A DNA stretch of 64,000 bases from Ruegeria sp. ANG-S4. GTDB taxonomy: Bacteria; Pseudomonadota; Alphaproteobacteria; Rhodobacterales; Rhodobacteraceae. This document shows positions 34,948 through 43,644 of the stretch, in pieces. The notes under the pieces were generated by a model. That model saw only the letters and a program-made list of their open reading frames with translations, did no database searches and was not told where the DNA came from. The position numbers and the translations under genes are program-made. The DNA lies in contig NZ_JWLK01000005.1 in assembly GCF_000814005.1 (NCBI RefSeq), forward strand, positions 868,001-932,000, read 5' to 3'. Positions within the stretch are counted from its first letter, which is position 1. The number at the start of each line of letters is the position of its first letter.

Positions 34948-35925
34948 ATGACAGATCGGCGCCACAATATCTTGTGTGAGGCAGAAATCGTGCCAGTTGT
35001 TCGGATCAACGCCATCGGCGACACATACGCCCTGCACCAAAGCACCCGCCCGCCCAGCAGCGCCTTGAGACAAGCACACCAAACCCAGGGGCCTGTGATC
35101 ATCATGACCCACGGGTACAAGTATCGCCCTGATGCCATCAATGCATGCCCGCATCGTCACATCCTGTCGCTGCACGGCACCTCGTACAGCACGTACAGTC
35201 CCAGTTGGCCAAAGCAATTGGGCTACGGCTCGGGGTTTGAAGACGAAGGTCTTGGCATCGCCTTTGGCTGGAACGCGCAAGGCCCCTTGTGGTCGGCACA
35301 TCGTCGTGCCCTTGAAGCCGGACGTGCGCTTGCGGATCTGATCCATGATGTGCATCGGATGCGCCCCAGTCGACCGATCCACTTCATCGGTCACTCCATG
35401 GGAACCGAGTTGGTACTGGAAGCCTTGCATCACCTCAGACCCGGCGCGCTAAGCCGCATCATCTCCATGACGGGTGCTGCGTATCAAAGCCGGGCCTTGC
35501 AGGCGCTGAGCACGCCTGCCGGGCGTTTGGCAGAGTTCATCAACATCACCAGCCGCGAAAACGATCTTTTCGATTTCCTGTTCGAGTGGGTGATCCGCCC
35601 GCCGAAACGCGGTGATCGATGCATCGGATCAGGCCTGCATGCTTCCAACGCAATAACGCTTCAACTCGACTGCCCGCGCACCCTCGATCATCTGTCGCGT
35701 TTGGTGTTTCCCGTCGGCGATCCCCAGCGAAGGATATGTCATTGGTCCAGTTACACCCGACCGGGTGTTTTGCGTGTCTACAACGCATTGCTGCGCCATC
35801 ACGATCGGCTGACGCTGCCTGCTTTGCAAAATGGCATACCAGAGCGATCCGCCCGGCGTTGGTCACGACTTTTTGCCTTGCCCCGGTCGCAACACCACTT
35901 GCCGTTTGTACAGAAAGCCTCATGA
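34948..35925 (+). CDS. alpha/beta hydrolase
   Basis: 325 residues. The nucleophile elbow GHSMG (Ser near 150, in IHFIGHSMGTELVLEAL) and an oxyanion-type loop THGYKYRP (~53-60) mark an alpha/beta hydrolase related to DUF900 and lipase-like proteins. There is no signal peptide. A C-terminal His after DHLSRLVFP may complete the triad. The substrate is unknown. It is divergent from metZ; no clear ribosome-binding site precedes ATG 34948, and a downstream GTG cannot be excluded. Confidence 0.82.
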   Translation: MTDRRHNILCEAEIVPVVRINAIGDTYALHQSTRPPSSALRQAHQTQGPVIIMTHGYKYRPDAINACPHRHILSLHGTSYSTYSPSWPKQLGYGSGFEDEGLGIAFGWNAQGPLWSAHRRALEAGRALADLIHDVHRMRPSRPIHFIGHSMGTELVLEALHHLRPGALSRIISMTGAAYQSRALQALSTPAGRLAEFINITSRENDLFDFLFEWVIRPPKRGDRCIGSGLHASNAITLQLDCPRTLDHLSRLVFPVGDPQRRICHWSSYTRPGVLRVYNALLRHHDRLTLPALQNGIPERSARRWSRLFALPRSQHHLPFVQKAS

Positions 35926-35948
35926 TCTGCTCAAACTGAGGAGCCGTC

Positions 35949-36638
35949 ATGATTGATCTCTATTTCTGGCCGACACCAAATGGCTGGAAGGCCTCCATCG
36001 CGCTTGAAGAGATGGAATTGCCCTACAAAACCCATTTGATCAACATCGGTAAAGGCGATCAGTTCGATCCCGAATTCCTAAAAATCTCACCCAACAACCG
36101 AATGCCGGCGATCGTTGACCCCGACGGTCCGGATGGTGCGCCGGTTTCTGTCTTCGAAAGCGGGGCAATCCTGATGTACCTTGCCCGCAAAACCGGGCGC
36201 TTCTACGGCAAAACCGAGCGGGACCGGATCGCCGTCGAAGAGTGGTTGATGTGGCAGATGGGTGGGGTTGGGCCGATGGCAGGTCAGGCGCATCATTTCC
36301 TGAAATACGCGCCGCAACTGGATCCGCCTCAGGATCTGCCCTACCCCAAAGACCGGTACCGCTCGGAGGTGGGACGGCTATACGGCGTTCTGGACCGGCG
36401 GTTGGCTGAAAACGAATATGTCGCGGGCGACTTCTATTCGATTGCTGACATCTCGATCTGGGGCTGGGCCAGCCTGTGGGAAGGTCAGCAGCAGGTACTG
36501 GAAGACAAACCCCATTTTACCCGCTGGCTCGAAGCGGTCAGCGCGCGCCCCGGAGTTCAGGCCGGGCGGGCCCTGCACGCAGACTTGCGCGGAGATCATC
36601 GGGACAAACAAGCTCAGTCGGTGTTGTTCAAACGCTAG
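35949..36638 (+). CDS. glutathione S-transferase family protein
   Basis: 229 residues. The N-terminal thioredoxin-like domain (1-80) has FWPTPNGWKASIALEEM, the NNRMPAIVDPDG cis-Pro loop and VFESGAILMYLA, which binds the gamma-glutamyl part of glutathione. The C-terminal helical domain contains YSIADISIWGW (N-capping motif). It resembles the YfcG/YghU-like (Nu/Ure2) group, which reduces disulfides. AGGAG lies six bases before ATG 35949; it follows the hydrolase by 23 bases. Confidence 0.93.
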   Translation: MIDLYFWPTPNGWKASIALEEMELPYKTHLINIGKGDQFDPEFLKISPNNRMPAIVDPDGPDGAPVSVFESGAILMYLARKTGRFYGKTERDRIAVEEWLMWQMGGVGPMAGQAHHFLKYAPQLDPPQDLPYPKDRYRSEVGRLYGVLDRRLAENEYVAGDFYSIADISIWGWASLWEGQQQVLEDKPHFTRWLEAVSARPGVQAGRALHADLRGDHRDKQAQSVLFKR

Positions 36639-36670
36639 TTGCCGGCATAGCGATGAACCTTCCAACCGCT

Positions 36671-37582
36671 CTAACGTGATCGCAATGCGATAATTGCACC
36701 CGCAGATGCGATAAAGATGATCCCCAGGATTTGCCATCCGCCCACTGGCTGCCCGAACACGATCCAGGCAAAGAACGGGCCGAAGATCATCACCGAATAC
36801 TCGAAAACCGAGACATATGACGGCTCGCCCAATTGATATGATTTGATGATCATGAACACCGCGCAGACCGAACCGACGGCTTGCAACAGGATCAACGGCA
36901 AGGCATCCCACATTGGCCAGACCCACGGCCGGGTTACAAAAAGAACCTCGTCTCCGGGTTGCCACATCGGCCAGATCATCAAAGAAACTGTGCCGATCCC
37001 ACCCAATGCGCCCAGTGTGATCCACATACCCGCCAGCATTGCAACAGTGCTTTCCCCTGCGCAAAGGCTTCGCGTGGCAATCGCGCCCAAAGCGTAGAAA
37101 AAGCCGGCACAGACCGGGATCAGGACCTTCATGTCAAACTCTGACGGGTTCGGCTGCAGCACGAGGATTATGCCCGTAAACCCAACAGCAACCGCCAGAA
37201 TGCGCCAGATCCCAATGCGTTGTCGCATTACGCCCGCCGTGATCAGCAGGATAAAGATCGGCGACGTGAACAACCCTGCCAATGCCTGCGCAATCGGCAT
37301 CATAGCCAGCGCCGAAAAGTAGAAAAGCATTGAAATGGCAACCAGCAGGCTGCGCAGCGCTACAGCCCAAAGGCGAACCGGGATCAAACTGCCCAATCCG
37401 AACAGCGGCAGAATCGCCACCATCGGCCAAGCGAATGCCGCCCGCGTCAGGTGAAATTGCCACAGGCCGATATGTTGCGCCAAGGGAGCGATGTAGTTGT
37501 CGATCACGCCAATCACCGCCATTGCGCTTATCATCAGGCCAGCGGCCAAAAGCGGTCGATCCATTGGGGTTGCGGTCATCAT
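36671..37582 (-). CDS. EamA/DMT-family transporter
   Basis: 303 residues with ten hydrophobic helices in two EamA repeats (~5-140 and ~155-300). Segments such as QFHLTRAAFAWPMVA, ALAMMPIAQALAGLFTSPIF and SYQLGEPSYVSVFEYS are typical. The frame continues to 37621, but ATG 37582 (MMTATPMDR) is the better start; 37564 is also possible. Probable inner-membrane metabolite exporter of unknown substrate, convergent with the GST gene. Confidence 0.88.
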   Translation of the reverse strand: MMTATPMDRPLLAAGLMISAMAVIGVIDNYIAPLAQHIGLWQFHLTRAAFAWPMVAILPLFGLGSLIPVRLWAVALRSLLVAISMLFYFSALAMMPIAQALAGLFTSPIFILLITAGVMRQRIGIWRILAVAVGFTGIILVLQPNPSEFDMKVLIPVCAGFFYALGAIATRSLCAGESTVAMLAGMWITLGALGGIGTVSLMIWPMWQPGDEVLFVTRPWVWPMWDALPLILLQAVGSVCAVFMIIKSYQLGEPSYVSVFEYSVMIFGPFFAWIVFGQPVGGWQILGIIFIASAGAIIALRSR

Positions 37583-37751
37583 CGGTCCAAGCGTGCGGTT
37601 CAAAGCTCCAGTGAGACACAAGCGCCGATTTCTACGTAAGTTTCAATAGGCTCTTTGACCACGTGACCTTTACCCAAAGCTGAACAGCCGCCTGTCCGTC
37701 ATGACCGCAGACCAAACCCAAGTCCTGAAATACGCAAGCACGCTGATCGCT

Positions 37752-39590
37752 CTACTCCTGCGGTGTTGGCAGGGTCGTCAACCAAGGCCGTTCGACCCCC
37801 ATCCCCTGATAGACCGCATGTAAAAACGTATGCGCGGTCACGGGATCGGTGGAAAATGGCGAGAATTGCAGACTTCCCTCCCGGACGTTTTCATCTGCCT
37901 CATAGACCACGGCATCACCTTTGACGGTCACCAAAACCCGAACATCTGCAAGGGTTTCAGGGTCAATGGCCGTTGGGTCGTCTGACAGGATCACAAAATC
38001 CGCCAGTTTTCCGGCTTCGATTGATCCTTTGCTGTCCTCTTCAAAATGTTGCCAAGCCGGCCAGATCGTCATGGCCTTGAGCGCGGTCAGAACATCAACG
38101 CGCTGATGCGGGCCCAGAATGTCACCCGAACGGGTGCGTCGAGTCACCGTCGCGGCCAGCACGCGCATGCTGTTCGGAAACGCAACCGGCGCGTCGTGAT
38201 GAGTTCCAAACATCATGTCACGCTCGCGTATCCATCCAGTGGGCGAGATGTTTTCACCATTAACCGGACCCACCGTGTGATCCCGATGCCAGTCACCCCA
38301 ATAGAATGTGTGCATTGGGAAAACAGACGGAAACACACCCAATCTTTTGTAACTTGCCACCTGATCCTCACGCAGAAATTGGCCGTGGATCAAAACGGGC
38401 CGGTTACCGGGGTCGCCGTATTTCATCTGGGCGACTTCCAGCGCGGCAATCAACATGTCCGACGCGCCTTCGCCGTTCGAATGGACCAGAATTTGAAACC
38501 CGTTCTCGTAGCACCAATTTACCGCGTCCTGCAGTTGCTCCATCGTGATCGCGGCATAGCCGGCGTATCCGGCCGGATAAGTGCCGACCGGATCGTAATA
38601 CGGCCGATCTCTGAGCGCGGTGAACCCTTGGGGCGAGCCATCAATGGTCAGCTTGCATCCGCCGACCCGAACGCCGTCGGTGTAATCCAGTGAAACGTTC
38701 TGCGCGATGTAGTTCCGCGACTCCAAAACATCAGGGTACGCAACCACGTCAATTGGCAACGCGCCCGTGGCCGCAACTTTTTTCAATGCCTCCACAATCT
38801 GCCCGGAAGACCGCCCTTCCTGCCCGGTCGTATATCCATATTTTGCCCAGAGTTGACTGCCGGCGCGGGCAAATTCCTCAAGACCTTCATCGCCCAAACC
38901 GCCCAGCAAGGGAACCAGAACGGCGAAGAAGGCATACTCCTCCAAAACGCCGTTCGGGTTGCCGTTTTCATCCCGTTGTATCACCCCACCCGGCGGGGCC
39001 TCGGATTCTGCCGTGACCCCGGCGATTTCCAACGCCTTTGAATTCGCCACGCCAAGGTGCCCTGACTGGTGAATGATCACCACCGGCAGATCCTTGGACA
39101 CGGCATCCAATTCCTGACGATTGGGATGTCGAAGCTCGGCCAATTGCGCGTTGTCATACCCAAAGCCTATGATCATCTTTACCTGTTCCACAGCTTCCGA
39201 GTTCTCCTCGGCCCACTTGGTCAGGGTGGCCTGAAGACTGGCGACATCGGTCACGTCACCATCTGGCGGGGAAAGCAAATTCGCAGACAGTGCCTGCAAT
39301 CCCCCCATCACGACGTGCCCGTGACTGTCAACAAATCCAGGCAACATGGCGCGCCCATCAAGGTCAAACTGCTGTGTTCCTTCGCCCTGATGCGCCATAA
39401 GATCGTCCAGCGTCCCCACGGCCAGAATACGCCCGTCCTTGACCGCCACCGCTTCAACAGTCGGCGCTGCGTCCGAGATCGTCAAAATCGGACCGCCGGA
39501 ATAAACCGTATCCGCTATTTCCTGCGAAAGAACGACGCTTGCTGACAGCAAATTCACGAGTGCAAGCAGGGTAAGTGAGAGAAGACGCAT
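37752..39590 (-). CDS. exported amidohydrolase family 3 protein (YtcJ-like)
   Basis: 612 residues. A clear signal peptide (1-22, ending VVLS) implies periplasmic export. The metal-dependent amidohydrolase barrel follows, with the HxH pair in GFVDSHGHVV, a His in ILVHSNGEGASD, a further His in LIHGQF and the Asp in THHDAP. The C-terminal ADFVILSDDP and VTVKGDAVV rejoin the beta-sandwich. Related enzymes hydrolyse N-substituted amides or formamides; the substrate here is unknown. It has a 193-base upstream region without a recognisable gene. Confidence 0.88.
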   Translation of the reverse strand: MRLLSLTLLALVNLLSASVVLSQEIADTVYSGGPILTISDAAPTVEAVAVKDGRILAVGTLDDLMAHQGEGTQQFDLDGRAMLPGFVDSHGHVVMGGLQALSANLLSPPDGDVTDVASLQATLTKWAEENSEAVEQVKMIIGFGYDNAQLAELRHPNRQELDAVSKDLPVVIIHQSGHLGVANSKALEIAGVTAESEAPPGGVIQRDENGNPNGVLEEYAFFAVLVPLLGGLGDEGLEEFARAGSQLWAKYGYTTGQEGRSSGQIVEALKKVAATGALPIDVVAYPDVLESRNYIAQNVSLDYTDGVRVGGCKLTIDGSPQGFTALRDRPYYDPVGTYPAGYAGYAAITMEQLQDAVNWCYENGFQILVHSNGEGASDMLIAALEVAQMKYGDPGNRPVLIHGQFLREDQVASYKRLGVFPSVFPMHTFYWGDWHRDHTVGPVNGENISPTGWIRERDMMFGTHHDAPVAFPNSMRVLAATVTRRTRSGDILGPHQRVDVLTALKAMTIWPAWQHFEEDSKGSIEAGKLADFVILSDDPTAIDPETLADVRVLVTVKGDAVVYEADENVREGSLQFSPFSTDPVTAHTFLHAVYQGMGVERPWLTTLPTPQE

Positions 39591-39783
39591 CCAAACACCT
39601 CTTGGGTTTTTCGCAGTTATGCCCCTGAGCCTAACACAAATTTATGCAGCTTCGCGAATATAACTGCCTTTGAACCGTCAACCGTTCTGCTGATCAATCT
39701 GAGTTGCGAACGCACGTTCCTCCCCCGCAACGCCAGAGACGCGCCTGCGACGCTTGGGTTCCGATATTCTCAATAGTTTGATT

Positions 39784-40533
39784 TTATGGGGATGCGTTCG
39801 CGAGTTCTGCATCGCTGACCATGAAATGCGCGCCCTGCCGGTCGAACACCAACGCGCGACGACCTGAAAGATCGAAACTGTGCCCCCCTTTTCGGGCCAA
39901 AATCCGTCGCACGGCCCCTTCGACAGAATCCACACGAAAACAGGGCATCCAATAGCGGAATTTTCCGCGCACGGCCTCCGGCACCTCCTCGATGATGGCG
40001 ATCTTTGATCCGTCCGGATGCAGGACATCATAGGTTGGCCAAGGACCCGCGCCGTTCGGCGTAAATTCCCATCCGAAGAGGTCGGCATAGAAGTCCTTGA
40101 TCAGAGCGATATCGGGCAAATGGTGAAATCGCGTCTGCACTCGACCGGGCCCGGAACCGTCAGCCCCCAACTCCGGCCCTTGGTACAATGTGAACCCGGC
40201 ACCAGACGGATCGCGCACCAGCGCAATGCGCGAGTGGCTGTCGAAAGGCTGAGGCGAAACCTCGATAATGACGTTGTCGTGCCGCTTTGCTTTCTCGACC
40301 AGACCGTCCAGGTCGTCGACGTGCACGTAAGACATCCAGAAAGACGGCATGTCCATTTGAGCCAATCGGTGCGGCATTGGGAACACGGCTGCGACATCCC
40401 GGCCGTTCATGCGTGCAAAGTCATAGTCGTCGGAACCACCGAACGACCAGCCAAACAGGTCCGTATAATCCGACCGGGCGGCGGCCATGTCATACGTGGA
40501 AAGATCAGTCCAGATAAAGTGTCCAAAAGGCAT
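39784..40533 (-). CDS. VOC (glyoxalase-fold) family protein, two domains
   Basis: 249 residues from ATG 40533 (MPFGHFIWTDLST). Two consecutive glyoxalase/bleomycin-resistance modules are visible: FIWTDLSTYDMAAARSDYTDLFGW with VHVDDLDGLVEKA, and FHHLPDIALIKDFYADLFGWEF with FRVDSVEGAVRRI. Duplicated VOC proteins of this type (27 kDa antigen-like) have uncertain substrates. A longer start at 40599 is possible and would leave 15 bases to the dnaE2 remnant upstream; neither has a strong ribosome-binding site. Confidence 0.85.
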   Translation of the reverse strand: MPFGHFIWTDLSTYDMAAARSDYTDLFGWSFGGSDDYDFARMNGRDVAAVFPMPHRLAQMDMPSFWMSYVHVDDLDGLVEKAKRHDNVIIEVSPQPFDSHSRIALVRDPSGAGFTLYQGPELGADGSGPGRVQTRFHHLPDIALIKDFYADLFGWEFTPNGAGPWPTYDVLHPDGSKIAIIEEVPEAVRGKFRYWMPCFRVDSVEGAVRRILARKGGHSFDLSGRRALVFDRQGAHFMVSDAELANASP

Positions 40534-40614
40534 GCGCTTGGGGCTTTCAATGGTTCGCGTCACACCGACATAGGGTCTGCCGTTGCGTGCTCCAACCATA
40601 TGGCCTGCGATGCG

Positions 40615-40983
40615 TCACTGCCCTCTGACCAGCACATCCAACATCCCCGAGATATCTTCGATCTCTTCCGCGATGACATGCGTCACCGAATGCGCCCGCT
40701 GCATCCGCCCCGTTACCCGCAACAAACGCCCCGAAATCACCGCGCGGCGAAACTGTTCGTAAATCTTACGCCAGACCACCACGTTCACGATGCCTGTCTC
40801 ATCTTCGAGCGTAACAAAGATGACCCCCTTGGCCGTTCCCGGCCTCTGCCGCAGAATCACCAGCCCGGCGACGGTAACGCGCGCGCCCTCGGGCGGATTG
40901 TCCAGCCTGTTTGCGGGCAGACAGGCAGGCGGACGCGGCCACTCACGGTTAGGAACTGCGGAACGGGTGGAGGCAACAAGCAT
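40615..40983 (-). pseudogene. dnaE2: C-terminal remnant of error-prone DNA polymerase DnaE2
   Basis: 122 codons. Residues ~33-120 match the C-terminal OB-fold of DnaE2 closely: VAGLVILRQRPGTAKGV, FVTLEDETGIVNVVVW, RLLRVTGRMQR and HVIAEEIEDISGMLDVL. The ~950 residues that hold the PHP and polymerase domains are absent. The first ~30 residues (from MLVASTRS) are not recognisable. The frame is intact and begins three bases after a LexA box, so a short OB-fold product could still be made under SOS control. imuA and imuB, its usual partners, are missing here. Confidence 0.85.
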
Positions 40984-40985
40984 GA

Positions 40986-41000
40986 GAACAAAAATAGAAC
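40986..41000 (-). promoter_or_regulatory. LexA (SOS) box
   Basis: On the minus strand GTTCTATTTTTGTTC, a perfect GTTC-N7-GTTC alphaproteobacterial SOS box, ends two bases before the ATG of the dnaE2 remnant. DnaE2 and ImuAB operons are LexA-regulated, so it probably belongs to the original mutasome promoter. Confidence 0.85.
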
Positions 41001-41044
41001 AAAGCCCGGGAAAGTCCAGAGCCACCACGATGAGTCGCAAATGA

Positions 41045-41433
<389 letters not shown>

Positions 41434-41434
<1 letters not shown>

Positions 41435-42213
41435 TGCACGTCAAAGCGCCGCCTCCACCCCTGTGCCCGCGGCACCGGTGGGGTCACGGCGCGCGATCGT
41501 TACTGATCGGATGGCTGACTTTGCTCGCATCCGCCGCCCTGGCTGACACAATCACGCATGCGCGTTTCACCGAACCCACCACCCGGTATGCGCATGGCGT
41601 CCTGGGTGACGACATCGAATACGGGGCTTTACAGCTCAGCATCACAAAGACCGGGCAAAACAGCCAATCAAGCGCTGGTCAGAGCATTGTGACAATCCGG
41701 CTGCCTCAGAATCGCGTGTTCGAGGACCTCGCCCCGCGTCTGGTCGATGTTGATCTGGACGGCGCAAATGAAGTTATCGTGGTCGAATCCAACACCCGGA
41801 CCGGGGCGCAATTGGCAATCTACGACGCAAGCGGCACAAAGATTGCCGCCACGCCGCATATCGGCACACGCTTTCGGTGGCTCGCGCCGGTAGGAGCATC
41901 TGATCTGGACCGCGACGGGCGCGTCGAAATAGCTTATGTCGACCGTCCGCACCTGGCCAAGACGCTGCGCATCTGGCGTTTTGACCACGGCAGGCTGACC
42001 GCAATCGCCTCGCTCCCCAATCTCACAAACCATCGCATTGGTGAGGACTTCATTTCAGGCGGCCTGCGGGATTGCGGCGACATGCCTCAACTGATCCTCG
42101 CCAGCGGCGACTGGTCCCGCATCCTCGGCGTGTCCTACCAATCTGGCTGGACCAAAACCGATCTCGGCCCGTTTGACGGCCCCAGCAGCCTGAACCGCGC
42201 GCTTGCCTGCTGA
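41434..42213 (+). CDS. exported FG-GAP/VCBS repeat protein
   Basis: 259 residues. The long basic N-terminus leads into a signal peptide (~22-37, ending ALA). The mature part contains FG-GAP-like calcium-binding repeats with DVDLDGANEVIVVE and DLDRDGRVEIAYVD, where Asp residues alternate as in integrin-type Ca sites. It ends at a Cys (RALAC). Probably periplasmic or cell-surface; function unknown. It is cotranslated with the ferredoxin, an arrangement seen in roseobacters without explanation. Confidence 0.82.
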
Positions 42214-42235
42214 TCCACCACTTCATCTGGCCACA

Positions 42236-42300
42236 AATATCCCGGGGAGCCCGAGGGGCCGGCCCCTCGTCCGCCAGCAAACGAGACGGGCGCAGCCCGG
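42236..42300. repeat. GC-rich palindromic intergenic element
   Basis: The gap between the VCBS gene and purD contains AAATATCCCGGGG followed by CGAGGGGCCGGCCCCTCG (42252-42269), an 18-base perfect palindrome, and a second GGGCGCAGCCC hairpin. Elements starting this way are frequent between convergent genes in Rhodobacterales; here it may terminate both neighbours. Confidence 0.5.
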
Positions 42301-42303
42301 CAT

Positions 42304-43569
42304 TTAACCCAAAGCGCGCCAACCAATGTCGCGGCGGAAAAATCCGTCCGGCCAGTCGACGCCGTCGGCCAGTGAATACGCGTTGTCCCGCGCTTCTGAC
42401 AACGTGTCTGCGCGGGCGGTCACATTCAGAACGCGGCCACCGGATGCGACGATCTGACCATCCGCAGCCTTGGTGCCCGCATGAAACACCATGGTCCTGC
42501 TGTCCTCGGACAAGTCATTCAACCCCCTGATGACAGTTCCCTTTTCATAAGCCCCGGGATACCCTCGCGCGGCCATCACAACCGTCATTGCATGGTCATC
42601 GGCCCAGTTCACCTGCGCGTCACGCAACCGGCCTTCAGCGGCGGCATGCAAAAGGTCCAGCACCTGTGCGCCAAGGCGCATCATCAACACCTGACACTCG
42701 GGATCGCCGAACCTTACGTTGTACTCGACCAACCTGGGCTTGCCGTCCTGGATCATCAAGCCGGCATACAACACGCCCTGAAACGGCGTACCCCGGCGCT
42801 GCATTTCCGCCATGGTCGGGCGCACAATCTCTTCCATTGCCCGCGCTTCGACCTCTTCGTTCAGAACCGGCGCCGGTGAATATGCGCCCATCCCGCCCGT
42901 GTTCAGCCCGGTATCGCCCTCGCCGACGCGTTTATGGTCCTGCGCGGTGCCGATCGACAGAATGTCTTCCCCATCGCAAAGCACAAACAGCGAGGCTTCT
43001 TCGCCTTCCATGAATTCTTCGATCACCACCTCGGCGCCCGCGCCGCCAAAGGTCCCGCCGAACATGTCATCGATGGCGTCCAGCGCCGTTTGTTCGTCCA
43101 TCGCGACGATCACGCCTTTGCCAGCAGCAAGCCCGTCAGCCTTCACGACAATCGGTGCCCCGTGTTCTCGAATATAGGCCTTGGCCGGTTCAGCCTCGGT
43201 AAACCGCGCATAAGCCGCCGTCGGAGCGTTGGCGGCATCGCAGACTTCCTTGGTAAAACTCTTCGACGCCTCCAGCAGCGCAGCTTCTGCCGAGGGGCCA
43301 AAAACCAGCACCCCCGCTTCGCGCAGGCGATCCGCAACACCTGCGGCCAGCGGAGCCTCGGGGCCGACAATCACGAAATCAATGGCATTTTCTTCAGCAA
43401 AACCGACGACTGCACCACCATTTTCAATATCCAGCGCTGCGCAATCCGCAATCTGTGCAATCCCGGCATTTCCCGGCGCGACGATCAGGCGGTCGCATTT
43501 TGGGTTTTGCATCACCGCCCAGGCGAGGCTGTGTTCGCGCCCACCGCTGCCGAGAATGAGGATATTCAT
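42304..43569 (-). CDS. purD: phosphoribosylamine-glycine ligase
   Basis: 421 residues from ATG 43569. It makes GAR from phosphoribosylamine, glycine and ATP in purine synthesis. Signatures: LGSGGREHSLAWA at the start, VGPEAPLAAGVAD, the ATP-grasp region with VVKADGLAAGKGV and EEFMEGEEASLFVL, DHKRVGEGDTGLNTGGMGAYSP and YNVRFGDPECQVLM. The frame runs far upstream antisense to xseA, but only this start is homologous. It is divergent from xseA across 75 bases. Confidence 0.98.
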   Translation of the reverse strand: MNILILGSGGREHSLAWAVMQNPKCDRLIVAPGNAGIAQIADCAALDIENGGAVVGFAEENAIDFVIVGPEAPLAAGVADRLREAGVLVFGPSAEAALLEASKSFTKEVCDAANAPTAAYARFTEAEPAKAYIREHGAPIVVKADGLAAGKGVIVAMDEQTALDAIDDMFGGTFGGAGAEVVIEEFMEGEEASLFVLCDGEDILSIGTAQDHKRVGEGDTGLNTGGMGAYSPAPVLNEEVEARAMEEIVRPTMAEMQRRGTPFQGVLYAGLMIQDGKPRLVEYNVRFGDPECQVLMMRLGAQVLDLLHAAAEGRLRDAQVNWADDHAMTVVMAARGYPGAYEKGTVIRGLNDLSEDSRTMVFHAGTKAADGQIVASGGRVLNVTARADTLSEARDNAYSLADGVDWPDGFFRRDIGWRALG

Positions 43570-43644
43570 GAATGCTCTCCGATCTGCTTGGCCTCGCCGT
43601 GCGCGCGTTCTAAGCTGGGCGCGCATTTGATACAAGGCGCTGAA

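Noticed and set aside
39591..39783. tRNA-like GGGTTCCGATATTC in the gap after the VOC gene
   Set aside because: No acceptor stem or anticodon arm can be built around it.
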